From the NCBI GenBank assembly GCA_029721515.1, contig CM056559.1:11134501-11198500 (forward strand): a stretch of 64,000 nt of DNA. The letters are read 5' to 3'. How positions within the stretch are numbered: position 1 is the stretch's first letter; the number at the start of each line of letters is the position of its first letter. Made by a program: the position numbers and the translations under genes. Source of the stretch: Synanceia verrucosa. Lineage: Eukaryota > Chordata > Actinopteri > Perciformes > Synanceiidae. Below are positions 21,274 through 34,260 of the stretch, piece after piece. A model generated the notes under the pieces. It was not told where the DNA came from, did not search any database, and was given only the letters and a program-made list of their open reading frames with translations.

Positions 21274-22780
21274 ATACATCTTGCACTGTACTGCACTAAA
21301 AAGGAAACATAAAAAAACAAATGACATCCCATAAGATTTATTACCAAGGTATTTACCAGTAACATTATGAAAGGGTACATCTGAGTTTTAACCTTTGCAT
21401 TGGGAAATCAAGGCTCTTCTGTCTTGTCTAGACTTGAGCTCTCTGGCTTGGTGATAAATAGATTTTTTTTACGTTAAATAATCCCTCGATCTGCCTTTGA
21501 GAATGGACAGAATGAGGTCCTGGGGAATAAAGAAATACTGTGTGTTTAGTGCGGTATTTCATGATGTCGGACTCCTTTCCTCTATTCTGTCTCAGCTGCC
21601 ACAGCGTTGCACTCCTTCTCTATACAGTAATACTCAAACATAAGGTCAGAGGTGTGAATGAAAAATTAAATGGTCATTGGTCAAGGCCAAAATAAGATTT
21701 CTGAGAGGGCGGCAACAGTCTTTATTTGCCAGGTCTTCTTTCACCCAGGAGATGTTTGTCTGGAAGCAATTTAGCCTTTAAATGTCAAGACAAAAACATA
21801 TCTACAGATGTGATATTTTTCTCCGACATTGCAGGCACCAAGGTCATTCCACTGTTTTTTTTTTTTTCAGCAAAATGCAAATAGCATGGACTGTCTTCTC
21901 CCTGCTCAACAGTAGGCATGTATGAGGTAATGTGCTTTTTATGGCTGAATGGAAAGCCTAAATATTTTCAGCAATAAATTTCAGACCACTTTTTTTCCTT
22001 GTGATTGTAGCATCAGCCCACAGCAATTAGAACTAAACTAGGATCTGCCCAGTGCTCAGACATATTTTATTTATATTTTATTACTTGTCAACACAAAACA
22101 TGCAATGATTTGTATTCTTTCTAAATTGACTACAAGTGATCTAATATGTAGTTTAATTATAAATATCGTTTTACTAAATACTCTTCGCAGCATTCTGGTT
22201 TTTCTTCTGGTAAATGTGCTGTTACATATGGAATCATTCATTTTTTTTCTGTATACATGTTTTTCAATCCTCAGGGTCACATTGGCTGAAGCCTACTTTT
22301 TTATTTCTGCAATGACCTAATATCCCCAAGTGAATAAGTAGCCGATCCATCCAAACAAATAAATTATTTGGAAAAAGTTGGGTTATACATATGGGTGATA
22401 ATGATGCTGTTTCAGTTTTTAAATTCCATTTTCTTGCCACTTCCAACATTTAATGTGATGAACAAAGTCACAATGATTTTTTTAACACTTCTCACAGTGA
22501 TTATACGTGGCTAAACCTATATATAGACTATAATGTTACTGTCATATTACAGTCTATGGTGCAGCCTAATATAAAAAGTTTAACTTAGGAAACTGTTTTA
22601 TTCTTAAAAAGTAAATATAAGCCAAAATATTTTAAAGAAGAATATACTAGACAATAAAAAATATCTTTAATCACTTGGGGCTGTTGTTAATTAAACCATT
22701 AATCGGTAGCATCGGCACAGATAGACATCACTTCGGGCTACTATTGTTTTTGGGTGTGAAGTGGAGCATAGCATGTGGCT
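21274..22780. other. No gene recognised
   Basis: AT-rich sequence. Short open frames at 22071-22449 show no recognisable family and are not splice-bounded. Confidence 0.5.
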
Positions 22781-22881
22781 AACATCCGGGCATCCGCACT
22801 AATGTTGCATCTATTGGATATTAGATTTCACGTGTTGAGCCGAACTGAAGGACCCGGAAATTTTGAACTGTGTGAGAAGCG
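22780..22881 (+). promoter_or_regulatory. Candidate promoter and non-coding first exon
   Basis: A CpG-containing stretch in AT-rich surroundings carries an ETS-type site (CCCGGAAAT, near 22854-22862). It ends in a strong donor, GAAGCG then GTAAGT, with the GT at 22882. The following sequence has GTTAGCTAG-type words that I associate with first introns of teleost genes. I cannot find a downstream exon that would join it, so the gene, if any, is unknown. Confidence 0.3.
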
Positions 22882-22956
22882 GTAAGTTTGTTGTTTGTTT
22901 ATATTCTACAATGATACTTTATCTGTGACTGTAATAACACCCGTTGACGTTGAACC

Positions 22957-23324
22957 CTAAACGTATAACGCAGCTGGGTTAGCATACGTCAGAGGGACGT
23001 TTGTATGACGGCTTTGAACGTTAGCTAGACTAGCTCAAAAGTAGCTAAGCCACATAATAACGGTACATTATGCTAATGCATTATATGAACGATAATATGT
23101 GTTAACCTTACGGTTAAATGAAGACAGTAATGTTCAGGCTGAAGATGGAAGAAGTGTCTCTATAATGGTTACAATAAAACAGAACTACTTCATTGATTCC
23201 CAGGGGGAAAATGGGATGTTACAGTTGCTGTTAGATAAAAGCATAAAGAAATGTAAAATATGTAAGTAGCATGTAAACTATGTGCATAATGCAACAATAT
23301 ATAACGCAGTATATGTATAGAAAT
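22957..23324 (+). repeat. Segment B, first copy (368 bp)
   Basis: This segment is repeated at 24081-24448 at a constant offset of 1124. The left neighbour of this copy and the right neighbour of the second copy are unique, so the unduplicated locus can be read as left flank, one B, right flank. Its right edge overlaps the start of segment A' by three bases (AAT). Confidence 0.93.
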
Positions 23325-23444
23325 TAAACTAATCCCCATAGATGTTTTTGGATGCATGTAAAGTCCACACAGAAAGGCCCCGGGCCGGGAATCGAACCCA
23401 GTATCTTCTTTAGTGAAATAGTAAGAAGTAAAATTATAGCGCGC

Positions 23445-23481
<37 letters not shown>

Positions 23482-24079
23482 GCGAGAGAGAGAGAGAAAA
23501 CTGGCACCAGTGAGAATTACAGTAATATTATTGGGTTATCATTATTGATTAGCATCACTGTTGTAGCTAGTTTTGCTGATTTTATATACTGTTTTCTTAT
23601 AACACTTGAAGATAACTTGAAGACATTTCAAAAAAGTGTTTTTGATTTAATGTTGTGTGCATTTTTTGCACTGTTTTGAAAATAGCTACCTTATGTAATT
23701 TTTGTATGCTTTTCTTTAATTTTTTTTTAATTTTTTTTGGCAAAAAGTATCAATTTACTGGCTTATTAGGAGGACGCCTGATGTGACTCACCATGGTTTT
23801 GCATTTTGCACATTGTTTTGTATAATTTCACATTCATATTGGACTTGCCAGGGAGTTTAAGTTTTCATCTGTGTCAGTGACTGTGTCTCGTTTCCTCACT
23901 TATTAGGTTTTGTCTCACATCTTACGTCTTACATCTCACATCATGTGAGATTAAACTTGATGCAATGATATTTGGTCACTTCCAGTTTCTGTCAGGATTT
24001 TAAAACCTCTGCGCATGTAGATTCCCACCGGTTACAGTGCATTGCAGCTGCTGCTGCCCTGTTGGCTGACATGAAACAT
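23322..24079 (+). repeat. Segment A', derived copy (758 bp)
   Basis: This copy matches 20371-21128. It starts inside the LINE 3' end, without that element's left target-site duplication, and stops inside the fold-back spacer without the right arm. It is therefore the derived copy. It lies between the two B copies. A single extra base (24080) separates it from B'. Confidence 0.93.
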
Positions 24080-24080
24080 A

Positions 24081-24448
24081 CTAAACGTATAACGCAGCTG
24101 GGTTAGCATACGTCAGAGGGACGTTTGTATGACGGCTTTGAACGTTAGCTAGACTAGCTCAAAAGTAGCTAAGCCACATAATAACGGTACATTATGCTAA
24201 TGCATTATATGAACGATAATATGTGTTAACCTTACGGTTAAATGAAGACAGTAATGTTCAGGCTGAAGATGGAAGAAGTGTCTCTATAATGGTTACAATA
24301 AAACAGAACTACTTCATTGATTCCCAGGGGGAAAATGGGATGTTACAGTTGCTGTTAGATAAAAGCATAAAGAAATGTAAAATATGTAAGTAGCATGTAA
24401 ACTATGTGCATAATGCAACAATATATAACGCAGTATATGTATAGAAAT
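24081..24448 (+). repeat. Segment B', second copy (368 bp)
   Basis: This copy matches 22957-23324. It begins directly after A' plus one base and runs on into unique sequence (ATAAATAATAAG) at its right. B and B' bracket A' as a 368-bp direct repeat, far too long for a transposon target-site duplication. Confidence 0.93.
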
Positions 24449-27400
24449 ATAAATAATAAGAATAAGAAATTAGAAATACAAGTATGTGCATCAGACATAC
24501 AATACTTACTTACATTATTAAACATAAAATGCTAAGACATAGGATATATTATAATAGCATAAATAAGAATTGTAAGACAGCAGAACATTTTTCCTGTCAA
24601 CTTGACACTTTAAATAGTGTAGTTTTAGTGTAATTTCTAAAGGAATATTCACCCACACGCCTCTCCAAGTTTACATTACTGTAAAAAAATCTGTATGCCC
24701 ATGTACACTTCAATGTGTCTTTTTGTCATGTTGAAAGAGTTTTTTTTTACTGCCATTTATGATTAGCTGTAGACATGTGTAATACAAAAGGTCACTTTGA
24801 CTCTGCAAATCACTTAAGTTCAATAGAAACACTAAAGTTAAACCAGTGTTAGCTGATGTCATCATCCTGGCTTGTTTCTGTTCTTAAGTCACCTGCAATT
24901 CTTCTTCTTCTTCCTGTCCAAATATTACCAGACAGGATGATATATTATAATGCTCAAATTTAACTACAAATCAACCTAATAAACTGTTGAATAATAGTTA
25001 ATGAAATGCATGATGAAACGTAATGCATGATTTTCAGTGACACCAGAAAATATGGGGTTGGTTTGGCATGTTCACTCATTTTTGTGCCTATTTCCCAGAA
25101 GTAGCTCTTTGAAATAGTGCATTGTTGAAGCAGTATCAACATAGACCAGCTTATTATGATAAAAGACTGTGTTTAAATGGATATGTCTGCTACTGGCACT
25201 GGATAATGGGTTTGTTGTTCATTTGGAAAAATATATTCATTTTTTTAAAATCTTGATTGAAAATGAGAATATTCCAGCTGCAATATTTAATTTTCAAATG
25301 ATGATCTGTGAATATCATGTCTTCTTTGCCAACCTCTCTTGAGAGAAGCTCAGATGTTTTCCATGTGTGTCCATTAATAACAGCAAGCTTAATTAGGATT
25401 AAAAGGAGAAACCCAACTTGCATCTGTGACTGAACCTCTAGTCAATGCAAAGTAAAACTAGGTTTAAATGTTACAGCTGTATGTCCCCTTCATATATATA
25501 ACTATCATATAAACTGCATGCAAAGCATAATTTTTTAGATGATTGACGATAGAGGGTTGGGAATCATGTTGAGAGTACCATCAACATTCATCAACATTTT
25601 TTAAGACACCATGTTACCTACCTACCACTCAGCCAAATGTTTGCAGTATTAGGTCACATGCAGTAGGCTGTTCAAAAACATTGAGGCAGGCTGTATATCT
25701 GAATATTATTATCATGAGACACTGTTTCCATGAATGAAATTGAGATGTCTAGGCATACGTTGTATGTATGTTAAGATGAAATGTTGACAAAAGATAGAAT
25801 GGCTGCTTTAGACAGAGAGCAAACTTTGTGTAACAGATATTACACAAATATTTTGTTATTACATCTTAATTCCATGCTGATACCCGATGCAATGTTGTTT
25901 CAAAAGATGTCAAAGATCAGTCTGGATTTAAGGGAGAGTATTTGGTCAAGTTGCAAGAGTGCAAAGCATGTCACCAATGCATTAGATTTAAGGGTGTTGG
26001 GTCCATTCATTGTGGAGGATAACAACAGATGGTTTTACTTGAAGGGGAAATCCTGTAGGGTTTATTTTTCTGTGGCTTTTGCTTGTTCGATAATATTCTC
26101 ATGGATGTTAGTGTTTATTATGCAGATACACGCATCTCCAGTCCAGCAGGGTGTTCCAGTAAGATTATGAGAAGAGTCTCTCCAAAAGAGATGATTCTGT
26201 CAATATAATGGAAAGATATTCTGACAGAATGTGGCAAACATTGCCTCCATATGAGAGTGATTTCCTGCTTATGTTCAAAGTCAACAACGTCAGAAAAGAA
26301 AAATGCCCCGAAAAGTCAATGAAGCATGTTTTTTCTTTATTTTTAGTAGACACCAGATTGATGGAAATATGTCAAATTACATCCTCTGATTTTAAGCAGG
26401 TAAGACAAACCTTATGACCTTCTTTGGAATCAGACTCGTGAGAAACAGAAAACTGTGTCTGATGACTACATTGTTTGGAACTGCTCTAGTCTGTGCTTAC
26501 ATTTTACCTCATTGTTACCACAGAATAATCGATAAAACGTGATGCGTATGACACGTCCAAGAGTCTATGTCCTGAGCCGAAGTTTCCCTCTTCCATTTGG
26601 CATTAACAGCGGATTCTACGGCACTATTTTTGTCCTTATCTTTGTTAGGGCTGATTAAGGTCATACCCAAAAGTTAGCCGCACTGTTTCACCTTCACGGA
26701 TTGTCCGTATTCCCAAGGCATGATGAACCCACCAAGCCATGTTTTCATTTATAGTAATCTACTGAAGTCACTGCTACACAAATCTGATTGACGCCTTAAC
26801 CTGTGACGCCAAAAAGACTTTCTTCTATGCTAGATAAAAAGCCATTTGATCATTACTCTTCCTGAAACCAGAATAGATTGTAAATAATCAGAGTGGTCAT
26901 CCAGAAACTCACACCAGCCAGGGAATGTACTGTATGTTAAACTATTCTGTTCTCACTTAAGCAGTCATCAGAGCAGCTATCAGGGTCCGTGTAGTGTGGC
27001 AGTGGACTCACGTTAGGCTGTAATACTATCTAGCTGTAATCCTACCAAGACTTTCCACAACTGCAATCATGAACACAGTGTTGCAGTCCGGTTTGTCAAC
27101 ACACATCATTCTTTAGCAATATTGTTGCTGGATGTTACTTGACTGAGTATTGGGCATTAGACTCTGCCAACCCGGCTTTGATGTCTCCGTTTGCAATTTC
27201 AACTTCTGAAAGGCCAAACAGATGTAATCATTTGGTGAACATTGCGCCAACATGACCTTGAAATTAAGGATTGATTCAGTCTTTTGAATTTTGATGTTAC
27301 CCAGATGTGAATCATTTTTGAGTCGAGCGCCTTAGTGTTCACCAGAAAATCCAGTTTGACATGAACATGTTTGTCTGTTTTCTCATAAACATGATTAATG

Positions 27401-28670
27401 TTTTTTTTTTTGCTTGGGGTGTCGTACAAAAAGGTTAGATTAGTTATTGTTAGCCCCTTTTATGGTTGAGATGTAGTCAAAATAGTCAGTGAATGTCTTG
27501 TTCTACTGCAGGTTGATTACCGTTTCATATTTTCTATATTGCGAGCAGAAAGTTGTCTACAGGTACTTCAATAGATACCTTGTTTTTATTTAGTCTTTTC
27601 TCTTTGACTTTAGTTTGTCTGTCAGATACTTAAAGAGGAACTATACGTCTACAGTACATAAACACTTGTGCAGAAAGGTTAATGGTTTATTCTTGAATCG
27701 ATAACCTGAGGCACAAGAGTTCAGATTGCTTTTGTCATATATTTGGGAGTTTAACATTGATGGAAAGCTGCTGAAGAGCTGTGTAATTGAACAGCTGAAC
27801 TAACACACAGAGGACTCTACAAACTGTCAGGAGAATCATGAATTTATTAAGCTGACAAGCAAGACTTTGCGCCTTACTTATCAAAGAAGTAGCCGAGGGA
27901 CAGTATGATCACTTTCTTAGGCCTGTTATTCAGGGAAATTAAAAACGAAAGATAGATGCCTTGTGACACCCCTTACACATACTTTCTATAGTCCCACTGT
28001 GCATTTGTGACAGTGATATATAACATTAAAGTTTATTAGAATGTGAGCTCATATTTCTGGCTCTTTAGTTTGTCAGCTGCTTGAATAAAACCCCTGAAAA
28101 AGACATTTGGTTGACAGAAGTTAGCATTAATTATAATAAACACCTGAAACATTGCAAACACTCTCCAAAAAGTGTCCTCTAAAGCTGTTATTATTACTTT
28201 TATATTTTATGTATTTGTGTTCATTGTTGGGAAATGCTGTTACCCTTGGTTGGAGGAACTCCGCACAAAAGTTGATTAATACAGGTGTTCAGATGTGCTT
28301 CACCTTAACTGAACTTAGCTCCAAAGGGACACAGTGAGATGTTTTGTTGCCTCCTGCTGGAAGTGCACGTTAATACCTGTAATAAACATGACAACCTGTC
28401 CTCTGGTAGACAAGTGAATCCATTAAAAGCAAAACTGAAACTGAAGTAATAAAATACTATTTAGTACTTTGTAATGGAGTGCCTTTATTCTATCTTGCTT
28501 GCAGAATACTCAAACTCACTACACTGGCTTGATGGTGTCTGTTGACCTCGTTGCTGTGAATTCATTTAGAGTAGTTCTGAAAGAGTGACATCTGACTCAT
28601 CCACATCCTCTGAAAGTTATAGGTTGCCTCATTTCAAATTATTTTTTTCATTTTTAAAAGAAACAGATTG
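24449..28670. other. No gene recognised
   Basis: AT-rich sequence. The 129-residue open frame at 25781-26170 and the one at 26208-26417 have no family words I recognise. The latter ends near GCAGGTAAGA, so an exon cannot be excluded. A slightly richer block at 26560-26830 shows no frame. Confidence 0.4.
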
Positions 28671-28673
28671 TGG

Positions 28674-28970
28674 CTCTGCTTCGACAGTGCAATACCCTCA
28701 CGAGGGGCAACCAGGTTTGATTTCTAGCGACCAAACAATTGCTGATCGGGAGCTGGTCATGAGGTGCTTAACGCTTCTCGTCACCCCATGTTAAATGATG
28801 CACAACACACAAGAAAGCCGACACTCGGCCTGATCCCAAAAATAGATATATAGGATTTATTGTCATTGTACAAGACATACAGCAAGTGAATAATTGGCTC
28901 AAAATGGGCCAGAAATCCTGCAGTGTATGCCCACCTTTTGCAGTGACTCAAGAGCCGATGTATGAACAGA
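28674..28970 (+). mobile_element. Dispersed repeat, copy 1
   Basis: The segment from TGTGGCTCTGCTTCGACAGT to GGCTCAAAATGGGCC and just beyond is closely matched in reverse at 37612-37836. Shared words include CACGAGGGGCAACCAGG, TGGTCATGAGGTG and AATGGGCC. This copy contains an extra AT-rich piece near 28835-28885 that the other lacks. No coding frame or clear terminal repeat was identified, so the class is open. Confidence 0.75.
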
Positions 28971-31080
28971 ACCTGAGAGGTTCCATCTAGTGATGTAAAG
29001 ACAGAAACAGGTGGCAAAAATTAGACTGTAAGCTTTTCACATGTACTGTTATTTGCCGCTCTGTTCGTTGTGTTGTCAGAGTTTTGACTCTTACCTTCAG
29101 ATTCAGGCAAAGTTAACACAGCATCATTTTCTCTCAGGCTGTTCTGTAATCAGGTAGATTACAGGTTTTACAGACTGTGTCAATCATTTACACCTTTAGA
29201 AAGATCCCAATTAATAAATTCACTCAATAACTTTAATGCTTAATGCTTCCATTGCAGTCAGAGAGTGTTTGAAAAGTTGAAAAGTTGCATATTTTTGTTA
29301 TTTCTAAATCATTAAATAGCTTGAAATGAACTGATTTTTAAGTGCTGAGCTTAACTCTTGCATCCAAATCAAATCACCTGTGTAGAAACTGTATCCTTTT
29401 TGATACATGGTCCCTCAATTTTGGAAAAAGTTACATGAGCTTAATCTCATTGTATTTACTATTTGTTTGAATGTTACTGGTAGATACTGTACAGTGTCTG
29501 TCACTGAAATCACTGAATACCATCAGTGATTTCTTGGTATCCACTCTAAAAAGGCTTTTGGGCTGTACAGCAGCCACATTTCCTTCTTTGCCTTGGTTTG
29601 TTCTGTCTGGTCTGAAGCAAGTTTGATTCAAATTACATTTTTTGTCCACTGGTGAGGAGGGTGGATCCACATGAAGAAGTTGGATGTAAACACCCTCAGA
29701 TACACTTAAAGTATTAGCTGTTACCCTACTCTCTCTCATGCTTGTTCCTCAAAATAACCTATTTTCCAAACTGTGAAATATCCAACATCTTCCTTGAATG
29801 TTATTTCAGATGCTTTGCTATTCATGCTTCCACATTGAAGACATCCTTTTTGGCTTACAGTAACAATGCGTCTGCATTCGTGTGATTGTACAAATTCCTA
29901 GGGTAAGCTACTTTGCCAGCATGGTGACAGACAGGATACACTGCAGCGCAGCGAGAAGCTTATCACATTATTGTTGTGTTTTGCTTTCCCACAATTCCTT
30001 AAAGCTATTGACAGTGATTAATTATCTTCTAAACTGGAGGTCATGTGAAATTATTTGCAGCCAGACTCCGTGTGCTTCTTTTGAATGGCATAGAATGATG
30101 AAGAACAACAATTGTTCCATATGTACTGTTTATATTCTGAACAGGACTCAGGAATCTCTTTCAACGAACTGAGCAGTGGTCTCTTAGTGCCAGCAATTTT
30201 GATATTTCAGAAAGTTAATTGGATAAATCTGTGTGGGAGCTTGTTTAACATTTCAGCCATTTATTTGTTATATAAGCCAGATAATTCGCAAGACATTTTA
30301 TGTTTCATGTCAAGCATTTTGCACGGCACCATTGTAGTTTTAAATACGTGCTTAATGTTATGAATTCAAACAAACTTACAGTTCCAAATGCAGTCCATCA
30401 TCTGTATGTATATATTGTACACTTCACGTTTTTTTTTTTTTTTCATTTCAGCTGCCCTCTTATTTATTTTTTGTATACATTTATTCCCATAGTGATTTAT
30501 TATTTTCCAATACAACTACCCAGAAGAACAATTTCTTGTTGTTTTAGGTCAAAGCACATATTTTCAATTTGTAATATATCATTTACTCTTATTCCTGTTA
30601 TATATACCATGTGTATGCCCAGTCCTGATCGCAAAAAATACACAACATTTCTTTAAAAATTGGGGTCAGTTAATGCTTTTAACCAATTCTGGTTTTCTGG
30701 GGCAAATATTTGTCTGTTTGGATCAGGTTTACACCAGTGAATTTCTTTAACATTTAACTTTGTACACTAATTGTAGTATGTATTTTGCTTTTAAAACTAC
30801 ATACTTACATGTAAAGAAAAGATGGCAACTTCTCAGGGGCAGTCCTAGCCTATTTGGTGCCCTGGGTGAACACCCCCCTGTGGTATTTGTGTCAGTAGCA
30901 GATAACATGAATTCTATGTCTGGTTGGTGAAATAATTCTGAATATCTGAGTTGGAGATACGACTTTACGGGGGTTCTGATTTAAATTCTGCCTTGGAGCT
31001 TGGAAATTCTGACATTCCTGTTTACAGTCCATAGACATCTGAGAGCATGGCTCAGTATCAGATTTTGGCACAGAAAGATT
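28971..31080. other. No gene recognised
   Basis: AT-rich sequence with poly-T tracts (for example near 30430). Open frames at 29431-29739 and 29882-30656 have no recognisable protein or splice context. Confidence 0.5.
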
Positions 31081-31270
31081 CATTTTTTGATACCCGATAG
31101 GATTGGAGCATTTCAGTCAGTACTACAAAGTTCGGTATCTAGATGTGATGTAATGTTGTTCACATTAAAACAACATTTTCATTTTTTGATACCCGATAGG
31201 ATTGGAGCATTTCAGTCGGTACTACAAAGTTCGGTATCTAGATGTGATGTAATGTGGTTCACATTAAAAC
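31081..31270 (+). repeat. Two-copy 99-bp tandem duplication
   Basis: The block beginning CATTTTTTGATACCCGATAG at 31081 is repeated at 31180 with few changes (for example CAGTCAGTAC against CAGTCGGTAC). The 99-bp step is a multiple of three, so an open frame across 31000-31290 repeats the same peptide. A related word, CGATACCCGATCC, occurs near 34643. It is probably a local duplication inside an old dispersed repeat, not a gene. Confidence 0.85.
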
Positions 31271-33840
31271 GTTCATATTTTGCACAGTGAGATGTGCTGT
31301 AGCACCAGCATATGATACATTGTCAGTTCCTGTAACACGCTGTCTGTAAATTACAAACATAGACAGGGTTTTTAGCATTTCTAGTACTCATAATCTAGTA
31401 ACAGCATTTAATGATTAACATCCAGAAATGACACTAGAATAAGCACTAAAGCTGTGACACATCCACTCACCAAGCTCGTTAGTTTCCCCATAATAAGGGG
31501 TTGGTAGTATTTACCTGCCAAACAGCAGCACGTGTGCATAAAACACTGTTAATGACATTGATTTGATTTTGTAAATGTGTGAACCTCATTATATCTTTGG
31601 CTAGACAGTGTTAGTCATTGAATTTATTTTAGTTGCATTGAAAAAATGGTTACCGATAAGCCGAGCTGAGAACGTGAGAGCAGTGTGCAATTGCGCATGT
31701 ACAAAGCTTAGACGGAACACTACCGATGGGCACGATGCTGCCCTGTGCAACAGCCCATTTCGCCCATGTCAAAAACTGCCACTTCTTCATAGGAAAGGAT
31801 ATAACAGTCTAAAAATATCACATTTAACATATTAAAAAATAATGACAAAATTACAGGTATTACAGGTATTGTATACATGACCTTTTATTGCACCTCTCAA
31901 CAGAATAATGCTCACATTATGGCATTTTATTAATAATGGTTTAACTCAGTTTGTTGAGAACAATGGCTTTCTGGATGTGTTCTGTTACAGCTGTCTTTGC
32001 TGGCTTGTCTTGGAGATTCATCTTGGAACAGATAGAAAAAAAAAAAAAAGTACCGCATCAGAGTTGTTATCACAGAGCGACATGTACATACAGATAACTA
32101 ATCTCAATTCAAAAAAAGCACAATGCAGTCCAAATAATTTGATTCGCCAAGACTGGGTTCCCTTTGAAATCAACAGTCTAGTCGTTGCTATGAAAGCATG
32201 ACATTGAAAACAAAATACATCACCTCTGTGACCGTCTCATGATCCAAGTTAGCAGTATGATAGCACTGGCTTACGTTCTCGGTCTCCTTGTGTTTGTCCC
32301 TGACAAAAAAAAAAAACATCCACTGGTTTCCACTGGTCTCTATTCCCTGTTGCTGTGTCTCATGTTGAATTATTTTATTACCTCCATTTCTGCTGAGTTG
32401 GTCCCAACTTATTATTTGTATAAAGTAAGCTGTTTCGTCTGTTTTCTCCTGAGCTTTTGGCTCCTATTAAATATTTAGATAGAACATATAAAGAAACCAA
32501 AGACAGACTAGTGATGTGACGATCTGGCCGGACGAGGCTGCGATACTTTACCATTCTATACTGCTTGCTGTTGCATTACTGAATACCAGGAACCAAAATG
32601 TGTGACATCAGAAGGTGCTCTGTCTTCATGTATATTTTGATTTAATCGTAAATGTTCATTATTGGTTATGTCTTGTATTCCCTTGAGGAAAGTTGTCCGG
32701 TAGTTTTGCATAATAATGATAGTTTGGTTGCCATATATAGGTTTTTGAAACTAGAGCCACATTCAAAGAAAACAGTACAGTAACTCTATAGGTAAGGTAC
32801 TGCACTAGCAATAAGCTTTTGCGCTCCAAAACATACAACTCTGCTCCAATTTTAATTTTTTTGCGATTTTTTTTTTTTGTCCTCTCCCCATGTCCTCTTG
32901 TACTGAATTACCGAAGTCATAAATTATAATTGAATAACCCGTGGTGTTTACACCCTCTTTATCACTATTGCAATTTCATCACTCCTGACTATTTTCACTT
33001 TTTAAACTGAACCAAATGTTGGGAAAGTATTTGTGACAGTCATCCAAAGGACATGCATTTAGTTCTATTTCTGTAACTACACATTTTTGTCACTACAGTA
33101 TAATGTTTTTTTCAAATATGACCAAACAACTGATTGTGAATCAGGAACCCTCAGAGCTGTCACTACTCAAACCTTTCACCTTCATGCCAGCAATTTGATC
33201 TAACAAAGGGTCCAACAGGAGTGTACTGTGCCATAGTTACACCAAAAGCGTTTTTGTGTATTTTCCTGGCAATGTCCGTGGAAAATGTCTGCTCTGGGCT
33301 TTTACTGCTGTCTTTCAGTAACATAGTTTGTTCTGTCACTCTACTCTAATGATTTATGAAGAAATGACACAACATTTTGCCAATCTTTCATTTTCTGTGT
33401 GTCCGTTTTGACATAATGTGTTGCTGATCTTTGATTTGATATCACATTGACATTTGATATCACATCTCCGATGCTATAATGGCGAGCTTCACTTTGTGAT
33501 TAATGAGTTTATAGTGAATTCACCCAGAGGTAGACGTCATGTACAGTGACTTGGACTTTCCATTTATGTTTTATATTTTCAGGCTGGTTCAGTATCAAAC
33601 CACATGAGTAATTAGCAGGAATTGATTTTTACAACATGCACATGCAGTATATCATGAAACTCTGTGGCATGTTAACATTGATGACATTTTAATTGATTTC
33701 TGATGATCATCAAAAAAACATGGTAGACAAGCTTGTGTTTTTTCCAGTGGGCAACACTAGGATCTGTTCAATGAAGCCAATACGGAAGTAACTAAACTTG
33801 CATTCTCTTACCGTTGTTCACAAACCAACGGGTGATGTCA
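31271..33840. other. No gene recognised
   Basis: AT-rich sequence with scattered poly-A and poly-T. Short open frames at 31608-32478 show no recognised family. A CCGGACGAGG patch near 32528 is probably a repeat edge. Confidence 0.5.
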
Positions 33841-34260
33841 CGATAGCTCCGTCCACTCTTTATATACAGTCTGTGTTTTTTCCCCTTTCCTATAAATACT
33901 GACAGGTGAGCCAACAGGCTGTTAAAAGGGTGTGCACTGCACTCCATCTACCAGCCAACAACCCTTCACTCTGTCACGCTTTCACTGCCTCTCAGAGTTG
34001 AGCAGTCTTGACAGATCAAACCACAGAAGCTGAGGGCACTGATTAGAAGAGACGAAGAGCACTCAGACTGCACCAGTGATAACAAGGTTTGGGTGTGGGA
34101 GGCAGCATGGCAGGAGCAGCAAGCCAAAAGAAATCAAAAAGACAATGAGCCTGACAAAGTGGGCCATAACAGCAGACAGTAACCCGTGTCCTTGATGAAC
34201 CTGTTAATCGAAAGAGATTTGACATTATTAGGCAAAATGGGAACCTGTAAGCATGACACA
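33841..34260 (+). promoter_or_regulatory. Candidate TATA promoter and leader
   Basis: TATAAATACTGAC at 33891 lies about 30 bp before a GC-richer, frame-poor stretch resembling a 5' UTR. A first ATG at 34107 gives only a 13-residue peptide (MAGAASQKKSKRQ). No following exon was found. Another TATA-like word, TTTATATAC, lies just upstream and is common in fish repeats, so this may be repeat-derived. Confidence 0.2.

Noticed and set aside
22957..24448. B/B' read as a transposon target-site duplication around A'
   Set aside because: 368 bp is far longer than any known target-site duplication, and A' lacks element termini; a template switch explains it better.
25781..26170. 129-residue open frame as a coding exon
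   Set aside because: No family words, AT-rich codon use like the surroundings, no convincing acceptor or donor.
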